A program made the position numbers and the translations under genes. 64,000 nucleotides of DNA, from the NCBI RefSeq assembly GCF_050948215.1, contig NW_027488916.1:124001-188000 (forward strand), in the 5' to 3' direction. Positions 13,141 to 25,133 of this stretch are shown piece by piece. Origin of the DNA: Halictus rubicundus. Lineage: Eukaryota; Arthropoda; Insecta; Hymenoptera; Halictidae. The first letter of the stretch is position 1, and every line of letters starts with the position of its first letter. A model generated the notes under the pieces. That model made no database searches and was not told where the DNA came from. It saw only the letters and a list, made by a program, of their open reading frames with translations.

Positions 13141-14320
13141 ATACGATATTATAGAGGATAGGGTAGGATATAGGATAGGATGGAGGATTGGATCGGATAG
13201 AGCGTAGGATAGGACAGAGGATAGGATAGCATAGAGGATAGGATAGGGGATTGGATAGGATAGAGCAGACGATAGAGGATAGGATAGGATAGAGGATAGG
13301 ATAGGATACAGGACAGGATAGGAAAGAGTATAGGATACAATAGAGGATGGAATAGGATAGGATATAATTGAAGATAAGATATTATAGAGGATAGGACAGG
13401 ATAGGATAGAGGATCAGATAGGATAGAGGATAGGGTAGGATAGAGGATACGATATGATAGCGGATAGGATAGCGGATAGGATAGCGGAAAGGATAGGATA
13501 GGTGACTGGATAGGATAGAGGATAGGATAGGATAGAGGATAGGATAGGATAGAGGGTAGGATAGAGGATAGGATAGAGGATAGGATAGAGGATTCGATAG
13601 GATAGAGGATATTATAGGATACACGATAGGTTAGGATAGAGGATTCGACAGGATAGAGGATACGATAGGATAAAGGACAGGATAGGATAGAGGATAGGAC
13701 AGGGGATTGGATAGGATAGAGGATAGAAGACGATAGAGGATAGGATAGGATAGAGGATAGGATCGGATAGAGGATAGGATAGGATACAGGATAGGATATA
13801 ATAGAGGATAGGATAGGGGATTCCTTGGATAGAGGATAGGATAGGATAGAGGATAGGATAGGATAGCGGATAGGATAGGATAGAGGATAGGATAGGATAG
13901 AGAATAGGATAGGATAGCTGATATTCTAGGATAGAGGATAGGATAGGATAGAGCATACGATATTATAGCGGATAGGATAGGATAGAGGATAGGATCGGAT
14001 AGAGGATAGGATAGGATAGAGGATTGGATAGAATACAGGATTGCATTGAGGATAGGATAGGATAGAGCGTAGGATAGAGGATAGGATAGAGGATAGGATA
14101 GAGGATTCGATAGGATAGAGGATATTATAGGATACACGATAGGTTAGGATAGAGGATTCGACAGGATAGAGGATACGATAGTATAAAGGGCAGGATAGTA
14201 TAGAGGATAGGACAGGGGATTGGATAGGATAGAGGATAGAAGACGATAGAGGATAGGATAGGATAGAGGATAGGATCGGATAGAGGATAGGGTAGGATAG
14301 AGGATAGGATAGGATAGAGG
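13141..14320 (+). repeat. HOR-C copy 1 (1180 bp)
   Basis: It starts at ATACGATATTATAGAGG followed by GGGTAGGATATAGG, GAGCGTAGG and GCAGACGATAG. These markers recur 1180 bases later. It includes GATCAGATAGG, GATATGATAGCGG and a TTGCATTG marker at 14041, which belongs to a variant of the right half of cassette X. Variant density is among the highest in the window. Confidence 0.83.
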
Positions 14321-15924
14321 ATACGATATTATAGAGGATAGGGTAGGATATAGGATAGGATGGAGGATTGGATCGGATAGAGCGTAGGATAGGACAGAGG
14401 ATAGGATAGCATAGAGGATAGGATAGGGGATTGGATAGGATAGAGCAGACGATAGAGGATAGGATAGGATAGAGGATAGGATAGGATACAGGATAGGATA
14501 GGAAAGAGTATAGGATACAATAGAGGATGGAATAGGATAGTATATAATTGAAGATAAGATATTATAGAGGATAGGATAGGATAGGATAGAGGATCAGATA
14601 GGATAGAGGATAGGGTAGGATAGAGGATAGGATAGGATAGAGGATAGGATAGGATAGATGATAGGATAGGATAGAGGATAGGATATAATAGAGGACAGGA
14701 TCGAACAGAGGATAGGATAGGGGATTGGATTGGATACAAGATAGGATAGGATAGAGGATAGGATAGGTGATTGGATAGGATAGAGGATAGGATAGGATAG
14801 AGGATAGGATAGGATAGAGGATAGGATAGGATAGAGGATAGGATAGGATAGAGGATAGGATAGGATAGAGGATAGGATAGGATAGAGGATAGGATATGAT
14901 AGAGGATAGGATAGGATAGAGGATAGGATAGGATAGAGGATAGGATAGGATAGAGGATGGGATATAATAGACGATAGGATCGAACAGAGGATAGGATAGG
15001 GAATTGGATTGGATACAGGATAGGAAAGGATAGAGGATAGGATAGGTGATTGGATAGGATAGAGGATAGGATAGGATAGAGGATAGGATAGGGGATTGGA
15101 TAGGACAGAGGATAGGATAGGATAGAGGATAGGATAGGTGATTGGATAGGATAGAGGATAGGATAGGATAGAGGATAGCATAGAGGATAGGATAGGATAG
15201 AGGATAGGATAGGATAGAGGATAGGATAGGATAGAGGATAGGATAGGATAGAGGATAGGATAGGATAGAGGATAGGATAGGATAGAGGATAGGATAGGAT
15301 AGAGGATAGGATAGGATAGAGGATAGGATAGGATAGAGGATAGGATAGGATAGAGGATAGGATAGGATAGATTATATGATAGGATACAGGAAAGGATAGA
15401 GGATAGGATAGGATAGAGGATAGGATAGGATAGAGGATAGGATAGGATAGAGGATAGGATAGGATAGAGGATAGGATAGGATAGAGGATAGGATAGGATA
15501 GAGGATAGGATAGGATAGAGGATAGGATAGGATAGAGGATAGGATAGGATAGAGGATAGGATAGGATAGAGGATAGGATAGGATAGAGGATAGGATAGGA
15601 TAGAGGATAATATACGATAGAGGATAGGATAGGATAGAGGATAGGATAGGATAGAGGATAGGATAGGATAGAGGATAGGATAGGATAGGATAGAGGATAG
15701 GATAGGATAGAGGATAGGATAGGATAGAGGATAGGATAGGATAGAGGATCAGATAGGATAGAGGATAGGGTAGGATAGAGGATACGATATGATAGCGGAT
15801 AGGATAGGATAGAGGATAGGATAGGATTGACGATTGGATAGAATACAGGATTGCATTGAGGATAGGATAGGATAGAGGGTAGGGTAGAGGATAGGATAGG
15901 GTAGAGGATAGGATAGGATAGAGG
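14321..15924 (+). repeat. HOR-C copy 2 with internal homogeneous insert (1604 bp)
   Basis: Start markers match the other HOR-C copies, but the distance to copy 3 is about 500 bases longer than the 1106-base period. The extra length is mostly a near-perfect 17-mer run at about 14620-15750. GATCAGATAGG appears both before the run (~14593) and after it (~15750), so the run looks inserted into or duplicated within the unit. Confidence 0.8.
14620..15750 (+). repeat. Homogeneous 17-mer insert carrying an E-type cassette
   Basis: This is a low-variant run inside the variant-rich HOR-C region. It carries GATGGGATATAATAGACG with CGAACAG at 14981 and then a GATACAGGATAGGAAAGG tail. That is the same cassette found 35 times between 21.2 and 35.9 kb. 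It also has GATTATATGATAGG near 15371, another region E marker. It is the only E-type cassette left of 21 kb. Confidence 0.8.
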
Positions 15925-17030
15925 ATACGATATTATAGAGGATAGGGTAGGATATAGGATAGGATGGAGGATTGGATCGGATAGAGCGTAGGATAGGACA
16001 GAGGATAGGATAGCATAGAGGATAGGATAGTGGATTGGATAGGATAGAGCAGACGATAGAGGATAGGATAGGATAGAGGATAGGATAGGATACAGGACAG
16101 GATAGGAAAGAGTATAGGATACAATAGAGGATGGAATAGGATAGGATATAATTGAAGATAAGATATTATAGAGGATAGGATAGGATAGGATAGAGGATCA
16201 GATAGGATAGAGGATAGGGTAGGATAGAGGATACGATATGATAGCGGATAGGATAGCGAATAGGATAGCGGATAGGATAGGATAGAGGATAGGATAGGAT
16301 AGACGATTGGATAGAATACAGGATTGCATTGAGGATAGGATAGGATAGAGGGTAGGATAGAGGATAGGATAGAGGATAGGATAGAGGATTCGATAGGATA
16401 GAGGATATTATAGCATACACGATAGGTTAGGATAGAGGATTCGACAGGATAGAGGATACGATAGGATAAAGGGCAGGATAGGATAGAGGATAGGACAGGG
16501 GATTGGATAGGATATAGGATATTATAGGATACACGATAGGTTAGGATAGAGGATTCGACAGGATAGAGGATAGAAGACGATAGAGGATAGGATAGGATAG
16601 AGGATTGGATCGGATAGAGGATAGGATAGGATACAGGATAGGATATAATAGAGGATAGGATAGGGGATTGGATAGGATAGAGCAGACGATAGAGGATAGG
16701 ATAGGATAGAGGATAGGATAGGATACAGGACAGGATAGGAAAGAGTATAGGATACAATAGAGGATGGAATAGGATAGGATATAATTGAAGATAAGATATT
16801 ATAGAGGATAGGATAGGATAGGATAGAGGATCAGATAGGATAGAGGATAGGGTAGGATAGAGGATACGATATGATAGCGGATAGGATAGCGGATAGGATA
16901 GCGGATAGGATAGGATAGAGGATAGAATAGGATAGACGATTGGATAGAATACAGGATTGCATTGAAGATAGGATAGGATAGAGGGTAGAATAGAGGACAG
17001 GATAGGGTAGAGGATAGGATAGGATAGAGG
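15925..17030 (+). repeat. HOR-C copy 3 (1106 bp)
   Basis: ATACGATATT at 15925 recurs at 17031 and 18137, exactly 1106 bases each time. TTGCATTG markers at 16324 and 16957 recur at 17430 and 18063, also 1106 apart. The unit differs from its neighbours by single bases, for example GCGAATAGG near 16257 where copies 4 and 5 have GCGGATAGG. Confidence 0.92.
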
Positions 17031-18136
17031 ATACGATATTATAGAGGATAGGGTAGGATATAGGATAGGATGGAGGATTGGATCGGATAGAGCGTAGGAT
17101 AGGACAGAGGATAGGATAGCATAGAGGATAGGATAGGGGATTGGATAGGATAGAGCAGACGATAGAGGATAGGATAGGATAGAGGATAGGATAGGATACA
17201 GGACAGGATAGGAAAGAGTATAGGATACAATAGAGGATGGAATAGGATAGGATATAATTGAAGATAAGATATTATAGAGGATAGGATAGGATAGGATAGA
17301 GGATCAGATAGGATAGAGGATAGGGTAGGATAGAGGATACGATATGATAGCGGATAGGATAGCGGATAGGATAGCGGATAGGATAGGATAGAGGATAGGA
17401 TAGGATAGACGATTGGATAGAATACAGGATTGCATTGAGGATAGGATAGGATAGAGGGTAGGATAGAGGATAGGATAGAGGATAGGATAGAGGATTCGAT
17501 AGGATAGAGGATATTATAGGATACACGATAGGTTAGGATAGAGGATTCGACAGGATAGAGGATACGATAGGATAAAGGGCAGGATAGGATAGACGATAGG
17601 ACAGGGCATTGGATAGGATAGAGGATATTATAGGATACACGATAGGTTAGGATAGAGGATTCGACAGGATAGAGGATAGAAGACGATAGAGGATAGGATA
17701 GGATAGAGGATTGGATCGGATAGAGGATAGGATAGGATACAGGATAGGATATAATAGAGGATAGGATAGGGGATTGGATAGGATAGAGCAGACGATAGAG
17801 GATAGGATAGGATAGAGGATAGGATAGGTTACAGGACAGGATAGGAAAGAGTATAGGATACAATAGAGGATGGAATAGGATAGGATATAATTGAAGATAA
17901 GATATTATAGAGGATAGGATAGGATAGGATAGAGGATCAGATAGGATAGAGGATAGGGTAGGATAGAGGATACGATATGATAGCGGATAGGATAGCGGAT
18001 AGGATAGCGGATAGGATAGGATAGAGGATAGAATAGGATAGACGATTGGATAGAATACAGGATTGCATTGAAGATAGGATAGGATAGAGGGTAGAATAGA
18101 GGACAGGATAGGGTAGAGGATAGGATAGGATAGAGG
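17031..18136 (+). repeat. HOR-C copy 4 (1106 bp)
   Basis: It has the same order of markers as copy 3: ATACGATATT, GAGCGTAGG, GCAGACG, GATCAGATAGG, a triple GCGG block, TTGCATTG (17430), TACACGATAGGTTAGG, AAAGGGCAGG, a second GCAGACG and a second TTGCATTG (18063). Private differences include GACGATAGGACAGGGCATTGG near 17590. 1106 is 65 x 17 + 1. Confidence 0.92.
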
Positions 18137-18706
18137 ATACGATATTATAGAGGATAGGGTAGGATATAGGATAGGATGGAGGATTGGATCGGATAGAGCG
18201 TAGGATAGGACAGAGGATAGGATAGCATAGAGGATAGGATAGGGGATTGGATAGGATAGAGCAGACGATAGAGGATAGGATAGGATAGAGGATAGGATAG
18301 GATACAGGACAGGATAGGTAAGAGTATAGGATACAATAGAGGATGGAATAGGATAGGATATAATTGAAGATAAGATATTATAGAGGATAGGATAGGATAG
18401 GATAGAGGATCAGATAGGATAGAGGATAGGGTAGGATAGAGGATACGATATGATAGCGGATAGGATAGCGGATAGGATAGTGGATAGGATAGGATAGAGG
18501 ATAGGATAGGATAGACGATTGGATAGAATACATGATTGCATTGACGATAGGATAGGATAGAGGGTAGGATAGAGGATAGGATAGAGGATAGGATAGAGGA
18601 TTCGATAGGATAGAGGATATTATAGGATACACGATAGGTTAGGATAGAGGATTCGACAGGATAGAGGATACGATAGGATAAAGGGCAGGATAGGATAGAG
18701 GATAGG
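18137..18706 (+). repeat. HOR-C copy 5, truncated
   Basis: It follows copy 4 at a 1106-base shift through TTGCATTG (18536) and AAAGGGCAGG (~18680). It departs near 18706, where copies 3 and 4 read GGACAGGG and this one reads GGATCGGATAG. It carries private variants such as ACATGATTGC near 18530. Only about half a unit is present. Confidence 0.88.
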
Positions 18707-19240
18707 ATCGGATAGAGGATAGGATAGGATACAGGATAGGATATAATAGAGGATAGGATAGGGGATTCGTTGGATAGAGGATAGGATAGATGATTGGATA
18801 GGATAGAGGATAGGATCGGATAGAGGATAGGATATGATAGAGGATAGGATATTATAGAGGATAGGATACGATAGAGGATAGGATAGGATAGAGGATAGGA
18901 TAGGGGATTGGATAGGACAGAGGATAGGATAGGATAGAGGATAGGATCGGATAGAGGATAGGATAGGTGATTGGATAGGATAGAGGATAGGATAGGATAG
19001 AGGATAGGATATAATAGAGGATAGGATAGGATAGAGGATAGGATAGGATAGCGGATAGGATAGGATAAAGGATAGGATAGGATAGAGGATAGGATAGGAT
19101 AGAGGATAGGATAGGATAGATTATAGGATAGGATAGAGGATAGGATAGGATAGATTATAGGATAGGCTATTGTATAGGATAGATGATATTATGGGATAGA
19201 GGATAGGATAGGATAGAGGATAGGACCGGATAGAGGATAG
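18707..19240 (+). repeat. Diverged junction between HOR-C and region D
   Basis: This is a mixed stretch with TTCGTTGG near 18768, GATGATTGG, several GATCGG variants and repeated GATTATAGG. A patch at 19130-19195 (GGCTATTGTATAGG, then GATGATATTATGGG) is the furthest from the consensus that I noticed in the window. No HOR period and no other sequence class is visible. Confidence 0.78.
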
Positions 19241-20421
19241 GATAGGATAGAGGATACGATATTATAGAGGATAGGGTAGGATAGAGGATAGGATGGAGGA
19301 TTGGATCGGATAGAGGATAGGATAGGATAGAGGATAGGATAGGATAGAGGATAGGATAGGATAGAGGACAGGATAGGATAGAGGATAGGATAGGATAGAG
19401 GATAGGATAGGATAGAGGATAGGATAGGATAGAGGATAGGATAGGATAGAGGATAGGATAGGATAGAGGATAGGATAGGATAGAGGATAGGATAGGATAG
19501 AGGATAGGATAGGATAGAGGATAGGATAGGATAGAGGATAGGATAGGATAGAGGATAGGATAGGATAGAGGATAGGATCGGATAGAGGATAGGATAGGTG
19601 ATTGGATAGGATAGAGGATAGGATAGGATAGAGGATAGGATAGGATAGAAGATAGGATAGGATATAGGATAGGATAGGATAGAGGATACGATAGGATAGA
19701 GGAAAGGATAGAGGATAGGATAGGATAGAGGATAGGATAGGATAGAGGATAGGATAGGATAGAGGATAGGATAGGATAGAGGATAGGATAGGATAGAGGA
19801 CAGGATAGGATAGAGGATAGGATAGGATAGAGGATAGGATAGGATAGAGGATAGGATAGGATAGAGGATAGGATAGGATAGAGGATAGGATCGGATAGAG
19901 GATAGGATAGGATAGAGGATAGGATAGGATAGAGGATAGGATAGGATAGAGGATAGGATCGGATAGAGGATAGGATAGGTGATTGGATAGGATAGAGGAT
20001 AGGATAGGATAGAGGATAGGATAGGATAGAAGATAGGATAGGATATAGGATAGGATAGGATAGAGGATACGATAGGATAGAGGAAAGGATAGAGGATAGG
20101 ATAGGATAGAGGATAGGATAGGATAGAGGATAGGATAGGGTAGAGGATAGGATAGGATAGAGGATAGGATAGGATAGAGGATAGGATAGGATAGAGGACA
20201 GGATAGGATAGAGGATAGGATAGGATAGAGGATAGGATAGGATAGAGGATGGGATAGGATAGAGGATAGGATAGGATAGAGGATAGGATAGGATAGAGGA
20301 TAGGATAGGATAGAGGATAGGATATAATAGAGGATAGGATCGAACTGAGGATAGGATAGGGGATTGGATTGGATAGAGGATAGGATAGGATAGGCGATAG
20401 GATAGGGCATTGGATAGAATA
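19241..20421 (+). repeat. Region D, first (partial) copy
   Basis: It starts with a decayed version of the HOR-C entry marker (GATACGATATTATAGAGG, then GGGTAGG). It then has two subunits ending in GATACGATAGGATAGAGG plus GGAAAGG (19701 and 20092) and finishes with CGAACTGAGG (20341) and GGACAGGAGACG (~20422). The last two markers recur 1905 bases later. Its left end does not match the second copy. Confidence 0.78.
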
Positions 20422-22326
20422 GAGGACAGGAGACGATAGAGGATAGGATAGGATAGAGGATAGGATAGGATAGAGGATAGGATAGGATAGAGGATAGGAT
20501 AGAGGATAGGATAGGATAGAGGATAGGATAGGATAGAGGATAGGATAGGATAGAGGATAGGATAGGATAGAGGATAGGATAGGATAGAGGATAGGATAGG
20601 ATAGAGGATAGGATAGGATAGAGGATAGGATAGGATAGAGGATAGGATAGGATAGAGGATAGGATAGGATAGAGGATAGGATAGGATAGAGGATAGGATA
20701 GGATAGAGGATAGGATAGGATAGAGGATAGGATAGGATAGAGGATAGGATAGGATAGAGGATAGGATAGGATAGAGGATAGGATAGGATAGAGGATAGGA
20801 TAGGATAGAGGATAGGATAGGATAGAGGATAGGATAGGATAGAGGATAGGATAGGATAGAGGATAGGATAGGATAGAGGATAGGATAGGATAGAGGATAG
20901 GATAGGATAGAGGATAGGATAGGATAGAGGATAGGATAGGATAGAGGATAGGATAGGATAGAGGATAGGATAGGATAGAGGATAGGATAGGATAGAGGAT
21001 AGGATAGGATAGAGGATAGGATAGGATAGAGGATAGGATAGGATAGAGGATAGGATAGGATAGAGGATAGGATAGGATAGAGGATAGGATAGGATAGAGG
21101 ATAGGATAGGATAGAGGATAGGATAGGATAGAGGATAGGATAGGATAGAGGATAGGATAGGATAGAGGATAGGATAGGATAGAGGATAGGATAGGATAGA
21201 GGATAGGATAGGATAGAGGATAGGATAGGATAGAGGATGGGATATAATAGACGATAGGATCGAACAGAGGATAGGATAGGGGATTGGATTGGATACAGGA
21301 TAGGAAAGGATAGATAATAGGATAGGTGATTGGATAGGATAGAGGATAGGATAGGATAGAGGATAGGATAGGGGATTGGATAGAATAGAGGACAGGAGAC
21401 GATAGAGGATAGGATAGGATAGAGGATAGGATAGGATAGAGGATAGGATAGGATAGAGGATAGGATAGGATAGAGGATAGGATAGGATAGAGGATAGGAT
21501 AGGATAGAGGATAGGATCGGATAGAGGATAGGATAGGTGATTGGATAGGATAGAGGATAGGATAGGATAGAGGATAGGATAGGATAGAAGATAGGATAGG
21601 ATATAGGATAGGATAGGATAGAGGATACGATAGGATAGAGGAAAGGATAGAGGATAGGATAGGATAGAGGATAGGATAGGATAGAGGATAGGATAGGATA
21701 GAGGATAGGATAGGATAGAGGATAGGATAGGATAGAGGATAGGATAGGATAGAGGATAGGATAGGATAGAGGACAGGATAGGATAGAGGATAGGATAGGA
21801 TAGAGGATAGGATAGGATAGAGGATAGGATAGGATAGAGGATAGGATAGGATAGAGGATAGGATCGGATAGAGGATAGGATAGGTGATTGGATAGGATAT
21901 AGGATAGGATAGGATAGAGGATACGATAGGATAGAGGAAAGGATAGAGGATAGGATAGGATAGAGGATAGGATAGGATAGAGGATAGGATAGGATAGAGG
22001 ATAGGATAGGATAGAGGATAGGATAGGATAGAGCATAGGATAGGATAGAGGACAGGATAGGATAGAGGATAGGATAGGATAGAGGATAGGATAGGATAGA
22101 GGATAGGATAGGATAGAGGATAGGATAGGATAGAGGATAGGATAGGATAGAGGACAGGATAGGATAGAGGATAGGATAGGATAGAGGATAGGATAGGATA
22201 GAGGATAGGATAGGATAGAGGATAGGATATAATAGAGGATAGGATCGAACTGAGGATAGGATAGGGGATTGGATTGGATAGAGGATAGGATAGGATAGGC
22301 GATAGGATAGGGCATTGGATAGAATA
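20422..22326 (+). repeat. Region D, second copy (1905-bp shift)
   Basis: It opens with a near-perfect 17-mer run (about 20440-21235, with one 12-base unit near 20500). An E-type cassette follows (CGAACAG at 21261), then the two GGAAAGG subunits (21640, 21936), CGAACTGAGG (22246) and GGACAGGAGACG (~22327). Shifts relative to the first copy are 1939, 1844 and 1905 at successive markers, so internal units were gained and lost. Confidence 0.78.
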
Positions 22327-23543
22327 GAGGACAGGAGACGATAGAGGATAGGATAGGATAGAGGATAGGATAGGATAGAGGATAGGATAGGATAGAGGAT
22401 AGGATAGAGGATAGGATAGGATAGAGGATAGGATAGGATAGAGGATAGGATAGGATAGAGGATAGGATAGGATAGAGGATAGGATAGGATAGAGGATAGG
22501 ATAGGATAGAGGATAGGATAGGATAGAGGATAGGATAGGATAGAGGATAGGATAGGATAGAGGATAGGATAGGATAGAGGATAGGATAGGATAGAGGATA
22601 GGATAGGATAGAGGATAGGATAGGATAGAGGATAGGATAGGATAGAGGATAGGATAGGATAGAGGATAGGATAGGATAGAGGATGGGATATAATAGACGA
22701 TAGGATCGAACAGAGGATAGGATAGGGGATTGGATTGGATACAGGATAGGAAAGGATAGAGGATAGGATAGGTGATTGGATAGGATAGAGGATAGGATAG
22801 GATAGAGGATAGGATAGGGGATTGGATAGGACAGAGGATAGGATAGGATAGAGGATAGGATAGGTGATTGGATAGGATAGAAGATAGGATAGGATAGAGG
22901 ATAGGATAGGATAGAGGATATGATAGAGGATAGGATAGGATAGAGGATAGGATAGGATAGAGGATAGGATAGGATAGAGGATAGGATAGGATAGAGGATA
23001 GGATAGGATAGAGGATAGGATAGGATCGATTATATGATAGGATAGAGGAAAGGATAGAGGATAGGATAGGATAGAGGATAGGATAGGATAGAGGATAGGA
23101 TAGGATAGAGGATAGGATAGGATAGAGGATAGGATAGGATAGAGGATAGGATAGGATAGAAGATAGGATAGGATAGAGGATAGGATAGGATAGAGGATAG
23201 GATAGGATAGGATAGAGGATAGGATAGGATAGAGGATAGGATAGAGGATAGGATAGGATAGAGGATAGGATAGGATAGAGGATAGGATAGGATAGAGGAT
23301 AGGATAGGATAGAGGATAGGATAGGATAGAGGATAGGGTAGGATAGAGGATAGGATAGGATAGAGGATAGGATAGGATAGAGGATAGGATAGGATAGAGG
23401 ATAGGATAGGATAGAGGATAGGATAGGATAGAGGATAGGATAGGATAGAGGATAGGATAGGATAGAGGATAGGATAGGATAGAGGATAGGATAGGATAGA
23501 GGATAGGATAGGATAGAGGATGGGATATAATAGACGATAGGAT
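22327..23543 (+). repeat. Region E, lead-in and first short unit
   Basis: A near-perfect 17-mer run (22400-22680) leads into an E-type cassette (CGAACAG at 22707) and, 320 bases on, the marker TCGATTATATGATAGG (23027). The next cassette is at 23544, so the unit is 837 bases. One 22-base unit (three pentamers) is visible near 23192. Confidence 0.82.
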
Positions 23544-25133
23544 CGAACAGAGGATAGGATAGGGGATTGGATTGGATACAGGATAGGAAAGGATAGAGGA
23601 TAGGATAGGTGATTGGATAGGATAGAGGATAGGATAGGATAGAGGATAGGATAGGGGATTGGATAGGACAGAGGATAGGATAGGATAGAGGATAGGATAG
23701 GTGATTGGATAGGATAGAAGATAGGATAGGATAGAGGATAGGATAGGATAGGATAGAGGATATGATAGAGGATAGGATAGGATAGAGGATAGGATAGGAT
23801 AGAGGATAGGATAGGATAGAGGATAGGATAGGATAGAGGATAGGATAGGATCGATTATATGATAGGATAGAGGAAAGGATAGAGGATAGGATAGGATAGA
23901 GGATAGGATAGGATAGAGGATAGGATAGGATAGAGGATAGGATAGGATAGAGGATAGGATAGGATAGAGGATAGGATAGGATAGAAGATAGGATAGGATA
24001 GAGGATAGGATAGGATAGAGGATAGGATAGGATAGGATAGAGGATAGGATAGGATAGAGGATAGGATAGGATAGAGGATAGGATAGGATAGAGGATAGGA
24101 TAGGATAGAGGATAGGATAGGATAGAGGATAGGATAGGATAGAGGATAGGATAGGATAGAGGATAGGATAGGATAGAGGATAGGATAGGATAGAGGATAG
24201 GATAGGATAGAGGATAGGATAGGATAGAGGATAGGATAGGATAGAGGATAGGATAGGATAGAGGATAGGATAGGATAGAGGATAGGATAGGATAGAGGAT
24301 AGGATAGGATAGAGGATATGATAGGATAGAGGATAGGATAGGATAGGATAGGATAGAGGATAGGATAGGATAGAGGATAGGATAGGATAGAGGATAGGAT
24401 AGGATAGAGGATAGGATAGGATAGATGATAGGATAGAGGATAGGATAGGATAGAGGATAGGATAGGATAGAGGATAGGATAGGATAGAGGATAGGATAGG
24501 TTAGAGGATAGGATAGGATAGAGGATAGGATAGGATAGAGGATAGGATAGGATAGAGGATAGGATATAATAGACGATAGGATCGAACAGAGGATAGGATA
24601 GGGGATTGGATTGGATAGAGGATAGGATAGGATAGAGGATAGGATAGGATAGAGGATTGGATAGGATAGAGGATAGGATAGGATGGAGGATAGGATAGGA
24701 TAGAGGATAGGATAGGATAGAGGATAGGATAGGATAGAGGATAGGATAGGATAGAGGATAGGATAGGATAGAGGATAGGATAGGATAGAGGATAGGATAG
24801 GATAGAGGATAGGATAGGATAGAGGATAGGATAGGATAGAGGATAGGATATAATAGACGATAGGATCGAACAGAGGATAGGATAGGGGATTGGATTGGAT
24901 AGAGGATAGGATAGGATAGAGGATAGGATAGGATAGAGGATTGGATAGGATAGAGGATAGGATAGGATAGAGGATAGGATAGGATAGAGGATAGGATAGG
25001 ATAGAGGATAGGATAGGATAGAGGATAGGATAGGATAGAGGATAGGTTAGGATAGAGGATAGGATAGGATGGAGGATAGGATAGGATAGAGGATAGGATA
25101 GGATAGAGGATGGGATATAATAGACGATAGGAT
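23544..25133 (+). repeat. Region E unit ii (1590 bp)
   Basis: It is bounded by TGGG-type E cassettes at 23544 and 25134. Inside are CGATTATATG at 23852, a GATATGATAGG followed by a 27-base unit with four pentamers (about 24316-24356), and two plain-type cassettes at 24583 and 24867. The next unit has the same order, with shifts of 1590, 1619, 1653 and 1857 at successive markers. Three of the four steps between unit ii and unit iii are whole multiples of 17 (34, 204, 153). Confidence 0.83.

Noticed and set aside
12665..19240. A decayed transposon or unique insertion in the diverged middle-left region
   Set aside because: Even the most diverged patches keep the GGATA/GAGGATA rhythm. I saw no terminal inverted repeats, target duplications or non-satellite sequence.
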